From positions 43,377 through 107,376 of the forward strand of contig NZ_JAHBYB010000010.1 in assembly GCF_019636155.1 (NCBI RefSeq): a stretch of 64,000 bases of DNA. The letters run 5' to 3'. Below the pieces are notes generated by a model, which was not told the DNA's origin, made no database searches, and saw nothing but the letters and a program-made list of their open reading frames with translations. A program made the translations under genes and the position numbers. How positions within the stretch are numbered: position 1 is the stretch's first letter; each line of letters opens with the position of its first letter. Source of the stretch: Brevundimonas sp. (GTDB lineage Bacteria > Pseudomonadota > Alphaproteobacteria > Caulobacterales > Caulobacteraceae). Below, one piece after another: positions 27,635 through 35,864 of this stretch.

Positions 27635-28039
27635 TCACTCCGGCCTGCTGCTACCGGAGTAGGACTTGAGGCCCTGCACCAGCTTGGCGAGCGCTGGGTC
27701 GCTTTCGAACCGCTCCTTGTGGATCGCCTTGATCTGGTCGGGGATGGTTGGGTCCTCCTCGTCGGTGACGTCGAACGAGACCATGTCGACCACCAGCGGC
27801 AGGCCGATCTCGTCCACCTTCCGGTGGATCGGCGAATGCATGTAGGTCTTGTAGTCGTCGATGTTCTTGACGACGAAGGTGGCGCCATAGTCGAAGTCAC
27901 CGCCGATATCGCGGCCGACGCAGTAAGTCTGAATGACCGGAATCTCGGTGCCCATCTTGTGTAACTGCTTGAGCACGGGATCGAGTTGCTCCGGCGTCAC
28001 GCTCTCCTTCAACTGGAAGCGGATCGAATGAAAAATCAT
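27635..28039 (-). CDS. Dabb (stress-responsive A/B barrel) domain protein
   Basis: This 134-residue protein has the dimeric alpha/beta-barrel fold, with IFHSIRFQLKESVTPEQL at the start and DFDYGATFVVKNIDDYKTYM followed by PIHRKVDE. Dabb proteins include polyketide cyclases and stress proteins. It is first in the operon with the hydrolase and SnoaL genes and sits 60 bases from a dyad operator. Its catalytic role is unknown. Confidence 0.87.
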   Translation of the reverse strand: MIFHSIRFQLKESVTPEQLDPVLKQLHKMGTEIPVIQTYCVGRDIGGDFDYGATFVVKNIDDYKTYMHSPIHRKVDEIGLPLVVDMVSFDVTDEEDPTIPDQIKAIHKERFESDPALAKLVQGLKSYSGSSRPE

Positions 28040-28098
28040 GACTGCGTACTCCGGCGATTGATCTTGAACCGTAAACGTCGCGAGAGCGGATGGGATCG

Positions 28099-28113
28099 AT
28101 AGGCGTGGCCTAT
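28099..28113. promoter_or_regulatory. LysR-type operator in the Dabb-lysR divergent region
   Basis: ATAGGC and GCCTAT form a perfect dyad with a three-base spacer, giving TA-N9-TA, which satisfies the T-N11-A LysR box. It lies about midway between the two divergent starts (28039 and 28187), as expected for autoregulation with activation of the operon. Confidence 0.65.
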
Positions 28114-28186
28114 ATCGGACAATCGACAGCGGCGATGATCCGCGTTCCGTCTATCGTCACGGCCGATTGGCAGATAGCCTCGTCAC

Positions 28187-29083
28187 ATGGACCTTAGGGA
28201 TGTCGATCTGAATCTTCTGGTCGTGCTGGATGTCGTGCTCGAGGAGCGCAAGCTCGTCAGCGCGGCGCGCCGGCTCGGCATGGCCCAGCCCTCGGTCTCG
28301 GGCGCGCTCGACCGGTGTCGCAAGCTGTTCGGTGATCGTCTCCTCGTGCGCGCCGGCCGGGGGATGGAACTCACCGCGCGCGGACAGGCACTACGCGAGC
28401 CGATCCGCGCGTTGCTGACACAGGCTCGCGCTGTGATTGGCGCCCCGCCTGATGAACTGGCCACGGTGGAGCGCACGGTCCGCATCGTTTCCACCGATAT
28501 TCCCGCGCTCACGCTGCTCCAGATCCTGTGGGAGCAGACCCGACGCACCGCGCCGGGCATCAGCCTGGTGCTGCTGCACTGGCGCGAGAGCGAGGACGTT
28601 ATCGATGCGCTCGCGCGCGACCAGGCCGACGTCGCCATCTCGGTTCTGCCGCAGGCCGGCAGCGGATTCGTGCGCACCGAACTCTATGTCGAGCGCTATT
28701 GCGTCGCCATGCGGCGCGGGCATCCGGCGGCGCAGGACTTCGATCTCGACCGCTGGCTCGCTTTTCCGCACGTCGTCCTTTCGGCGCGCGGGAGCCGCCG
28801 CACGCCGCTCGACGACCAGCTCGCGCTGCTCGGACGCAGGCGGCGGGTCGGGATCACCGTGCCGAGTTTCCTGATGGTGCCGCCGCTGCTGCTGGCCAGC
28901 GACCTCATCGCCATGCTGCCGCGCGCGTGCATGCATCACGAACCCGAGCTGCACTATTGCGAGCCGCCGATCGCGGTCGAGGGTTTTCCGCTGCACCTCG
29001 CCGTCGCCAATCGCGCGCAGGGCGACGTCGCCGTCGCCCATGTCGCAGCGCTGATCCGCGACCATTTTCCCGGTCAGCCCTGA
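28187..29083 (+). CDS. LysR-family transcriptional regulator
   Basis: This 298-residue regulator has an N-terminal winged HTH, KLVSAARRLGMAQPSVSGALDR, followed by a ligand-binding domain from about residue 90 (VRIVSTDIPALTLLQILWEQ). The opening MDLRDVDLNLLVVLD is that of the NodD-like subgroup. It probably controls the divergent Dabb-hydrolase-SnoaL operon and the carboxymuconolactone-decarboxylase-like gene nine bases downstream of it, through the dyad at 28099. The effector is unknown. Confidence 0.9.
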   Translation: MDLRDVDLNLLVVLDVVLEERKLVSAARRLGMAQPSVSGALDRCRKLFGDRLLVRAGRGMELTARGQALREPIRALLTQARAVIGAPPDELATVERTVRIVSTDIPALTLLQILWEQTRRTAPGISLVLLHWRESEDVIDALARDQADVAISVLPQAGSGFVRTELYVERYCVAMRRGHPAAQDFDLDRWLAFPHVVLSARGSRRTPLDDQLALLGRRRRVGITVPSFLMVPPLLLASDLIAMLPRACMHHEPELHYCEPPIAVEGFPLHLAVANRAQGDVAVAHVAALIRDHFPGQP

Positions 29084-29092
29084 GGATCCGCC

Positions 29093-29656
29093 ATGCGCCT
29101 GCCGCCGATCCCGCCCAATGATCTTTCACCGGAGGTGCGTGCCCTGCACGACGCGATCGTCGAGCGCATGGGACGAAGCCTGTCGGCCTTCGCCTCGCAG
29201 GACGCGGACGGCGCGCTGATCGGTCCGTTCCCGGCGCTGCTGCACTTCCCGCGGTTCGGCGCGCCGGCGTTCGCGTTTCTCGACTCGCTGGTCGGAGGCG
29301 CGACCCTGCCGGAGACGGTGCGGGAGGTGGTGATCCTGGCGGTCGGCGCGCGCTTCAAGGCGCGATACGAACTCTATTCCCACGAGAAGATGGCGGTGGA
29401 GGCAGGATTGCCGAGACCGTTGATCGCGGCGATCGCCGCCGGCCAGCGTCCGCCGGATCTCGACGAGATGCAGGCTGCCGCTTTCGACTTCGTGACGGCG
29501 GCGACCGGCGGCGGCTCGGTGCCCGCCTCGACCTACGAACAGGCACGAGCGCTGTTTGGCAACGAAGGTGTGGGCGAACTCGCATTCTTGGTCGCCAGCT
29601 ACACCGTGATCTGCATTCTGCTGAACGCGTTCGACGTGCCGGTTCCCGAGAACTGA
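29093..29656 (+). CDS. Carboxymuconolactone decarboxylase family protein
   Basis: This 187-residue protein has the CMD/AhpD helical fold: LIGPFPALLHFPRFGAPAF, TVREVVILAVGARFKARYELYSHEKMAVEAGL. The redox CxxC of AhpD is absent: the position reads ELYSHEKM, so it resembles the decarboxylase branch with a catalytic His rather than the thiol branch. It follows lysR at nine bases and is likely coexpressed. It may act on a ring-cleavage product. Confidence 0.87.
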   Translation: MRLPPIPPNDLSPEVRALHDAIVERMGRSLSAFASQDADGALIGPFPALLHFPRFGAPAFAFLDSLVGGATLPETVREVVILAVGARFKARYELYSHEKMAVEAGLPRPLIAAIAAGQRPPDLDEMQAAAFDFVTAATGGGSVPASTYEQARALFGNEGVGELAFLVASYTVICILLNAFDVPVPEN

Positions 29657-29732
29657 TCCAGTCACGCCGCTCCGCACGCAATCCCAGGGTGAGTTCCGCG
29701 CGCATTCGGGCAGGGTCGCCGCGCGTGCCGAC

Positions 29733-30314
29733 CTACGTCGGCCAGGACGCCAGCGCCTGTTCCGCCACCGCGTGCAGCAGCGCGCGGCAGCCCCCGGCCT
29801 TGGCTTGCACCGCGATCCCCTGGCTGACCGTCATGACGTAGGCGGCCAGCACGGCGGGGTCCGCGGCCTCGGGCAAATCACCCTCCGCCTTGGCGCTTTC
29901 GAAGCGCTCGCGGAAGCGCTGCTGGCCGGCTGCGCGAAACGCAACCAGCGCTTGGCGCACCGGCTCGGCCTCTTCGCCGCCCGCCATTGCTCCATTGATG
30001 CCCAGACAGCCGGTGCGATCCTCAAAACGCGTATTGAGCTCGACCGTGCTGCGCAGGAAGTGCGCCGCGACGTCACGCGCCGTAGGCAGCTCGAGCGCCT
30101 CGGGAATATAGTGGAGATACAGCTCCTCATAGCGGGCCAGCGCCTTGCGGAAGAGCGCTTCCTTGTTTCCGAACGCCGAATAGAGCGCCGGCCGCTCCAC
30201 GCCGGCCGCATCGACCAGATCGGCATAGGACGTGCCTTCATAGCCCTTTCGCCAGAAAACCGGGAGCACGGCGTCGAGCACTTCCACCTCATTGAACTCA
30301 CGACGACGTCCCAT
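29733..30314 (-). CDS. TetR/AcrR-family repressor
   Basis: This 193-residue repressor has the TetR HTH at residues 20-60 (GTSYADLVDAAGVERPALYSAFGNKEALFRKAL) in a continuous motif given here only by its key parts TSYADL and ALYSAFGNKE. The C-terminal ligand domain includes RFEDRTGCLGINGAM. It is divergent from a seven-gene run of oxidoreductases and SnoaL/VOC proteins, with three matching inverted sites between them, so it is almost certainly their repressor. Confidence 0.92.
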   Translation of the reverse strand: MGRRREFNEVEVLDAVLPVFWRKGYEGTSYADLVDAAGVERPALYSAFGNKEALFRKALARYEELYLHYIPEALELPTARDVAAHFLRSTVELNTRFEDRTGCLGINGAMAGGEEAEPVRQALVAFRAAGQQRFRERFESAKAEGDLPEAADPAVLAAYVMTVSQGIAVQAKAGGCRALLHAVAEQALASWPT

Positions 30315-30334
30315 CAGGTCGGCTCCCCACTTTT

Positions 30335-30410
30335 CATAACGGTCATTACTAAACCGCTTGACTCTGTTTGTCCAGATTCCGTAACAGTCATTATCGTAAT
30401 GTCCGTTATG
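30335..30410. promoter_or_regulatory. TetR operator array
   Basis: CATAACGGTCATTAC at 30335-30349 and its near-complement GTAATGTCCGTTATG at 30396-30410 share 14 of 15 bases. GTAACAGTCATTAT at 30381-30394 faces the second site directly, making a dyad centred near 30395. The array covers the promoters of both the tetR gene (start 30314) and the SDR operon (start 30463). Confidence 0.8.
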
Positions 30411-30462
30411 TTATCGGATGGCCGGGGTTGGCTCACTGGCGCGATGGTCAGCAGGAGTGAAA

Positions 30463-31428
30463 ATGACAGACAATTTCAACGCCCGGTCGACCGCCGACGA
30501 GGTCCTCGCCGGTATCGATCTTTCGGGAAAGCGCTACCTTATCACGGGCATCTCGTCGGGGATCGGGCTGGAGACGGCGCGGGCGCTGGTCGCGCGCGGC
30601 GCCAGCGTCGTCGGCGCGGTGAGAGACATCGCAAAGGCGGAGGCGGCGACGGTGCCGGTCCTTAAGGAGGCCGAAACCGCCGGCGGCAGCCTCGAACTGA
30701 TCGAGCTCGACCTTGCGTCGTTGGCGAGTGTTCGGGCCGCCGCGGACAGGCTGCTCGCCGACGGCCGCCGGTTTGATGCCATCATCGCCAATGCCGGCAT
30801 AATGGCAACGCCCGCTGGCAGGACCGCCGACGGCTTCGAGACGCAGTTCGGGACCAACCACCTCGGCCACTTCGCGCTCGTCACCCGGATCGAGCCGTTG
30901 TTTGTCGACGGCGGCCGCCTCGTGGTGCTGTCGTCGCAGGCGCATCGCGTCGCGGACGTGGATCTGGACGATCCCAATTTCGAGCGGCAGGAATACGAGC
31001 CGTTCGTCGCTTATGGCCGGTCGAAAACGGCCAATGCGCTGTTCGCCGTCGAGTTCGACCGCCGCCATCGAGCCCGCGGCATCCGCGCGGCCGCGGTCAT
31101 GCCCGGCAACAGCCTGACCGACCTTCCCCGCAACTTCAGCGAAGAGGAGCTGAACGGCCTGTTCCAGACCGTGGGCAATGCGCGCGCCGAGGCGGGGCTG
31201 CCGCCAGCGGAACTGAAGGACGTCGGTCAGGCGGCCGCGACGACGGTCTGGGCCGCGGTCGTTGCAGACGGAGACGAGATCGGCGGTAGGTATCTCGAAG
31301 ATGTCCGTGTTGCGACAGTCGACGACACGCCCAACCCCTTCGCCGATGGCGTGCGCTCCTATGCGCTCGATGAGGGAAAGGCGCGGCAGCTCTGGGCCAG
31401 GAGCGAAGCGCTGGTCGGGGCCGCATGA
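30463..31428 (+). CDS. Short-chain dehydrogenase (retinol dehydrogenase-like)
   Basis: This 321-residue SDR has an NADP-binding motif TGISSGIGLETARAL near residue 27, IIANAGIMATP and the active-site YGRSKTANALF. The family member length and the QTQFGTNHLGHF-like segment ETQFGTNHLGHFALV match WW-oxidoreductase/retinol dehydrogenase-like SDRs that act on hydrophobic carbonyls. AGGAG lies before the chosen ATG. It opens the TetR-controlled run, and its stop overlaps the next gene by four bases. Confidence 0.9.
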   Translation: MTDNFNARSTADEVLAGIDLSGKRYLITGISSGIGLETARALVARGASVVGAVRDIAKAEAATVPVLKEAETAGGSLELIELDLASLASVRAAADRLLADGRRFDAIIANAGIMATPAGRTADGFETQFGTNHLGHFALVTRIEPLFVDGGRLVVLSSQAHRVADVDLDDPNFERQEYEPFVAYGRSKTANALFAVEFDRRHRARGIRAAAVMPGNSLTDLPRNFSEEELNGLFQTVGNARAEAGLPPAELKDVGQAAATTVWAAVVADGDEIGGRYLEDVRVATVDDTPNPFADGVRSYALDEGKARQLWARSEALVGAA

Positions 31429-32081
31429 CCACCATCGGCATCATCGGCGCGGGCGAGGTCGGCAGTCATATCGCGCGTGCGGCGATCGCCAGCGGCTATG
31501 AGGTCGTGCTCGCCAACTCGCGCGGGCCCGAGACGTTGGCCGATCTCGTCGAACAACTCGGTCCGGCGGCGCGCGCTGCCACGGCGGCGGAAGCCGCTGC
31601 CGCCGGCGATTTTGTCGTCGTCGCGGCGCCGCTCAAGCTGGTCAACGACATGCCGGCTGATGCGCTCGCGGGCAAGGTCGTGATCGACACCAACAACTAT
31701 ATGCCGTGGCGCGACGGCAACTACGGAATCGTCGACTCGGGCGAGAAGACCGAGCACGAGCTGCGGCAGGAGCAGCTCCCCGCTTCGAAGGTGGTGAAGG
31801 CGTTCACCCACATCCAGGCGCCGCGGATTCTGACCTGGGGTAAACCCTCCGGGGCACCCGACCGGCTGGCGCTGTCCGCGTCCAGCAACTTTCCCGAGGC
31901 CGTCGCGATCGTCGCGCGGCTCTACGACCAGTTCGGCTTCGACAACGTCGACAACAGCCCTCTCAGCGAATCCTGGCGGACCCGCCCGGGCCAGCCCGCC
32001 TGGAAGCAGAGTGCTCAGACCCGAGCCGAGCTGGTCGCCAATCTCGCCCGCGCGCACCGCCCCGGACAACCGTCAAGCTGA
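31425..32081 (+). CDS. NADP-binding reductase (F420-dependent NADP reductase-like)
   Basis: This 218-residue protein has an N-terminal Rossmann motif, IGIIGAGEVGSHIARAAI, then ANSRGPETLADL, which favours NADP through its Ser-Arg. The VVIDTNNYMPWRDG segment is typical of the NADPH-dependent F420 reductase-like family that is common in bacteria lacking F420. It overlaps the SDR gene by four bases (ATGA) and so is cotranslated with it. The substrate is unknown. Confidence 0.86.
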   Translation: MTTIGIIGAGEVGSHIARAAIASGYEVVLANSRGPETLADLVEQLGPAARAATAAEAAAAGDFVVVAAPLKLVNDMPADALAGKVVIDTNNYMPWRDGNYGIVDSGEKTEHELRQEQLPASKVVKAFTHIQAPRILTWGKPSGAPDRLALSASSNFPEAVAIVARLYDQFGFDNVDNSPLSESWRTRPGQPAWKQSAQTRAELVANLARAHRPGQPSS

Positions 32082-32123
32082 GAATCCAGCAAGCTTCCAC
32101 CTGACCGATCAATGGAGATAACA

Positions 32124-32516
32124 ATGTCGAACCCAGACCTGCGCGATTTCTACGATCGCTACATTGCCGCCCTGAATGCCAGGGACTTCGATGTCATGGA
32201 CACATTCATCCATGACGAGGTCACCCTCAATGGCAAGCCGGCCACCCGCGAGGACATCCTCGCGGTGCAGCGGGAAGAGGCCGGCGCGGTTCCAGACCTT
32301 CACTGGGAGCTGACGAACCTCATCATCGACGGCGACCGGCTCGGCGCGCAGCTCGTGAACACTGGCACCCCGGCCAAGACCTTCGTTGGTGTCGAGCCGA
32401 CCGGCGCCTCGTTCGAGGTCGTCGAATATGCCGTCTATCAGGTGATCGACGGCCGCTTCAAGCACATGGCGGCGATCCATGATGCCGAGGCGGTCGCCCG
32501 GCAGCTGAGCGCCTGA
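32124..32516 (+). CDS. SnoaL-like NTF2-fold protein
   Basis: This 130-residue protein has the NTF2-like fold: [18 protein letters not shown], then [10 protein letters not shown] and a closing [23 protein letters not shown] lies just before the ATG at 32124, which is preferred over an ATG four codons earlier. It is third in the TetR-controlled run. Probable isomerase, cyclase or hydratase; a binding role is also possible. Confidence 0.84.
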   Translation: MSNPDLRDFYDRYIAALNARDFDVMDTFIHDEVTLNGKPATREDILAVQREEAGAVPDLHWELTNLIIDGDRLGAQLVNTGTPAKTFVGVEPTGASFEVVEYAVYQVIDGRFKHMAAIHDAEAVARQLSA

Positions 32517-32518
32517 CG

Positions 32519-32968
32519 ATGGCGCTGTTCTCACCGCCCCGAAAGCCGTCCAGCCCGCTCGCGTCGATGCGCGGCGACCATGCCGGCGTGCGCGTGCCCG
32601 ATTTCGACGCAGCCGTTGCCTGGTACACCGAGAAGCTCGACTTCCGGCTGACCGCCACCACCGAGGCGGTCGGGTTGAAGTGGGGCTTCCTCGCGCCGCC
32701 GGACGACGACGATTTCCAGATCGAGATCGCGGCTGGCCCCGGCGCCGTCGACCGCCCGGGAGCGGGGGAGATCGAGGCCTCACTCGGTCAGCGGGGCTGG
32801 CACCATCTCTGCCTCAAGGTCGACAGCATCGAGGACACGCTTGCCGAGCTCGGGCGGCGCGGCGTGACGATCGTCGCCGGCCCACTCGAATATGAGCCGA
32901 TCCGGCGACGCGGCGGCTTCTTCGCCGATCCCTGGGGCAACCTCATCGAGATCATCCAGGACGCGTGA
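32519..32968 (+). CDS. VOC-family (glyoxalase/dioxygenase-fold) protein
   Basis: This 149-residue protein has one vicinal-oxygen-chelate unit: GDHAGVRVPDFDAAVAWYTEKL, HHLCLKVDSIEDTLAELGRRG and GGFFADPWGNLIEIIQ. Metal ligands appear to be His in the first strand, His of WHHLCL and Glu of LIEI. It begins two bases after the SnoaL stop. Likely roles are glyoxalase-like isomerisation or ring-opening of an electrophile. Confidence 0.86.
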   Translation: MALFSPPRKPSSPLASMRGDHAGVRVPDFDAAVAWYTEKLDFRLTATTEAVGLKWGFLAPPDDDDFQIEIAAGPGAVDRPGAGEIEASLGQRGWHHLCLKVDSIEDTLAELGRRGVTIVAGPLEYEPIRRRGGFFADPWGNLIEIIQDA

Positions 32969-32988
32969 GCGTCGACAGGAGAGCCGCA

Positions 32989-33414
32989 GTGGCGAACCCA
33001 GACTCCACCGACCGGCGCGATATGATCCGGCAGTTCTTCCGCTATGCCGATGCCGCCGATACCCGCGTCCTTGACCTGTACACCGACGATATCCGGTTGA
33101 CCTATCCCAAGTTCGGCACGGCGATCGGCAAGGAGGCAGTGCGCACCTTCACGATCCGCATGGCGAAGGTGCTGCGCAGGCTCGAGCACGACATCGACGG
33201 CCTGTCCTTCATCGAAGCCGGCGACACGATCGCGGTCGAGGGGCGCGAGTGGGGCGAGACGTCAGACGGCACGCCGTTCCCGGACGGCGAGATCTCCCAG
33301 GGCTTGTTTTGCAACGTCTTCGAGTTCGACGGCGACCTGATCCGTGCCGTGCGCATCTATGTCGACCCGGATTTCACCAACAAAGACACGGCGCTGATCG
33401 CCGCGCTGAGCTGA
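32989..33414 (+). CDS. Second SnoaL-like NTF2-fold protein of the operon
   Basis: This protein of 141 residues shows the NTF2-like pattern DRRDMIRQFFRYADAADTRVLDLYTDDI, here quoted as MIRQFFRYADAAD and LDLYTDDIRLTYP, and the terminal FEFDGDLIRAVRIYVDPDF. AGGAG precedes the GTG at 32989; an earlier GTG overlapping the VOC stop at 32965 is the alternative. It is distinct in sequence from the SnoaL gene two places upstream, so the operon holds two different folds of this type. Confidence 0.82.
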   Translation: MANPDSTDRRDMIRQFFRYADAADTRVLDLYTDDIRLTYPKFGTAIGKEAVRTFTIRMAKVLRRLEHDIDGLSFIEAGDTIAVEGREWGETSDGTPFPDGEISQGLFCNVFEFDGDLIRAVRIYVDPDFTNKDTALIAALS

Positions 33415-33459
33415 GCGCCGTAACGCCATTCAACGATCAAGCTTCACGAGGAATTTCGC

Positions 33460-34482
33460 ATGACGAGGAAGACCAACCGCCAGTTCACGCTCGCCGCCCG
33501 CCCCCAGGGCCAGGCCAGGCTCAGCGACTTCGAGCTCGTGGAAAGCGCGATCCCGTCGCCGAAGGACGGCGAGGTGCTCTTTCGCAACACGCTGTTCTCG
33601 ATCGATCCCTATCAGCGCAACCTGATGGGCAACGGCTCGTCCGAATGGCCGGTCATCGAGATCGGCGATCCGATGGGCGGGCCGACGGTGGCGGTGGTCG
33701 AGGAGAGCCGCAACCCGGACTTCGCGGTGGGCGATCACGTCCAGACCTGGACGGGCTGGCAGGACTATGCGGTGTCGGACGGCTCCGACCTTCGCAAGCT
33801 CGATCCGAATATCGCGCCCCTCTCGACCGCGCTCGGGCCTCTCGGCCTTACCGGTTTCACCGCCTGGTACGGCATGACCAAGGTCCACGACTTCAAGCCC
33901 GGCGGCACGCTGGTCGTCACCGGTGCGGCGGGATCGGTGGGCTCGACCGCGGCGCAGCTCGGCAAGCTGCGGGGCTTTCGCGTCGTCGGTGTAGCCGGCG
34001 GACCGGAGAAGGTGGCTTTCCTCAAGCGCGAGCTCGGCCTGGATGAAGCGATCGACTACAAGGCCGACGACCTTGAGCAGCAGGTTGCCCGCGCACTGCC
34101 CAACGGCATCGACGCGTTTTTCGAGAATGTCGGCGGCCCGCTTTTCCCGGTGCTGATGGAGCATTTCAACACTGACGCGAAGATGACGCTCTGCGGGACC
34201 ATCGCCGATTACAGCGACACCGAGCTGCCTAAGGGCACCAACTATCTGCCTCGGATGATCACGCTGATCCACTACCGCTTCGTCAGCATCAAGGCGTTCG
34301 CGACGCCTTACGTGCTGGACACGTTTCCAGAATTCCTCGCGGAAATGACGCCGTTGGTGACGAGCGGCAGGATCATCTACGGCGAGGAATTCATCAAAGG
34401 CTTCGAGAGCCTGCCCGAAACCTTCCTGAAGCTTTTCGACGGCAGCCACAGCGGCAAGAAGCTGATTGTCCGGGCCGACTGA
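33460..34482 (+). CDS. NADP-dependent medium-chain oxidoreductase (prostaglandin reductase-like)
   Basis: This 340-residue zinc-free MDR has LFSIDPYQRNLM and GDHVQTWTGWQDYAV in the catalytic domain, then a Rossmann motif VVTGAAGSVGSTAAQLGKL near residue 151. The GGPLFPVLMEHF and LCGTIADY segments mark the leukotriene B4 12-hydroxydehydrogenase/alkenal reductase group. Such enzymes reduce the C=C bond of enones with NADPH, which supports a reactive-carbonyl role for the operon. Confidence 0.91.
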   Translation: MTRKTNRQFTLAARPQGQARLSDFELVESAIPSPKDGEVLFRNTLFSIDPYQRNLMGNGSSEWPVIEIGDPMGGPTVAVVEESRNPDFAVGDHVQTWTGWQDYAVSDGSDLRKLDPNIAPLSTALGPLGLTGFTAWYGMTKVHDFKPGGTLVVTGAAGSVGSTAAQLGKLRGFRVVGVAGGPEKVAFLKRELGLDEAIDYKADDLEQQVARALPNGIDAFFENVGGPLFPVLMEHFNTDAKMTLCGTIADYSDTELPKGTNYLPRMITLIHYRFVSIKAFATPYVLDTFPEFLAEMTPLVTSGRIIYGEEFIKGFESLPETFLKLFDGSHSGKKLIVRAD

Positions 34483-34551
34483 TCCGCCGTCGAGCGCTTG
34501 CTTCATCTAACACACTCGCGGCTCGCACGCCGCCAATACCGGAGATCATCC

Positions 34552-35292
34552 ATGACTGACCTCAACGGCAAGCGCGCCCTGGTGACGGGCGGTTCGCGCG
34601 GCATCGGCGCGGCGATCGCGGTCGAGCTGGCTAACCAGGGCGCAGATGTCGCCTTCAGCTATCAGAACGACGCCGACAGCGCGGCGGACATCGTCCGACA
34701 GATCGAAGCGAAAAGGCGGCGGGGCTTTGCGGTCCAGGCCGACAATGCTGATCCAGCAGCGGTGAAGCGTCTCGTCGCAGAAGCGGTCGCGAAGCTCGGC
34801 GGTCTGGACATCCTGGTGAACAACGCCGGAACCGCGCGTACCGGCACGATTGCCGAGCTAAGCCTCGACGACATCGATACCCTCCTGCATATCAATGTCC
34901 GCGGCGCCGTGCTGGTGGCGCAGACCGTGATCCCGCACCTGCCCGAGGGCGGTCGCATCATCTTCATCGGCTCGAACATCGCCGAGCGCGTTCCGTTTCC
35001 GCAGCTGACGATGTACGCGGTGACCAAGTCGGCGCAGCTTGCCCTCACGCGCGGGCTCTCCCGCGAGCTTGGGACCCGCAACATCACCGTCAACCTCGTC
35101 CAGCCCGGGCCGATCAGGACCGACCTTAACCCCGCCGATGGAGCGCTCAACGACGTCAATATCGACTTCACTGCGCTCAAGCGTGTCGGCCAGCCACATG
35201 AGATCGCATCGGTCGTGAGCTTCCTTGCGAGCCCCGCGGCCGGCTTTATGACTGGGTCCGCCATCACGGCGGATGGCGGTTTCAATGCCTGA
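34552..35292 (+). CDS. SDR family oxidoreductase (FabG-like)
   Basis: This 246-residue SDR has TGGSRGIGAAIAVELA at residue 11, LVNNAGTARTGT, Ser in IFIGSNIAERVP and YAVTKSAQLALTRGL. The C-terminus ITADGGFNA is classic. It prefers NADP judging by its Arg-bearing first turn. The ATG at 34552 follows GGAG; the frame opens 18 codons earlier without one. It ends the TetR-controlled run. Confidence 0.91.
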   Translation: MTDLNGKRALVTGGSRGIGAAIAVELANQGADVAFSYQNDADSAADIVRQIEAKRRRGFAVQADNADPAAVKRLVAEAVAKLGGLDILVNNAGTARTGTIAELSLDDIDTLLHINVRGAVLVAQTVIPHLPEGGRIIFIGSNIAERVPFPQLTMYAVTKSAQLALTRGLSRELGTRNITVNLVQPGPIRTDLNPADGALNDVNIDFTALKRVGQPHEIASVVSFLASPAAGFMTGSAITADGGFNA

Positions 35293-35416
35293 TGCAAGGC
35301 GGGCCCTCCGGTTCGTGTCCGTGCGCTGGAGTTGCCGATCGACGGAGTCGACATTGGCTTGGGGAGCCACTCGGCACCGTATGGCCTATAAAGACCGTCG
35401 CGAAGGGACTTAGGCC

Positions 35417-35614
35417 GTGGCAACGACCACTTTTGATGTTTCCCGAACACTCGTCCAATGGTCGGAGAAGGTCGAGGATGTCCTTCGTGCAACCCTGCCG
35501 GATGCTAGGCCGCAGGAGCTTAAGCGCGCATGCCGCGTGTTCGAAGCGGAAAGCCGGCGCCTGCAGGCGGAGGGCGCGTTCCGCTCGTTCGTCGCTATTC
35601 TAAGTCACGTCTGA
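35417..35614 (+). CDS. Small hypothetical protein, 65 residues
   Basis: A GTG-started ORF encodes a mostly helical 65-residue protein (FDVSRTLVQWSEKVEDVLRA). It begins 124 bases after the SDR gene and its last 15 bases overlap the convergent remnant of the AraC gene. No family is recognised. The ribosome site is weak, so it may not be expressed. Confidence 0.45.
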   Translation: MATTTFDVSRTLVQWSEKVEDVLRATLPDARPQELKRACRVFEAESRRLQAEGAFRSFVAILSHV

Positions 35615-35803
35615 TTGTAGCGCCTCGACGCGAAAATCAGACGGCGTAGTGCCAACTATGCTTCGGAAGGCAACGCTGAACGCTGAGGCACGCGCGTATC
35701 CAACTCTCCGAGCGACCTCGGCTACCTGCAGATCAGTCTCAAGCAGGAGGGCACGAGCGGTCTTCATTCGTTCCTCCATGATAAACGCGTGGGGAGACAG
35801 CCC
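35600..35803 (-). pseudogene. C-terminal fragment of an IS-disrupted AraC-family regulator
   Basis: Read from 35803 towards 35600, this frame encodes LSPHAFIMEERMKTARALLL, then VAEVARRVGYARASAFSVAF and TTPSDFR before a TAG. That is the second HTH of an AraC regulator. It continues exactly the broken N-terminal part at 37100-37807, from which it is separated by the IS element. The last three bases, GGG on this strand, are one copy of the target duplication. Confidence 0.9.
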
Positions 35804-35864
35804 TGAGGTGGTGCCGCCTATTTGGACAGGTTTGGGGCTAAATTAAGCTCATCCGTGTTGTCGT

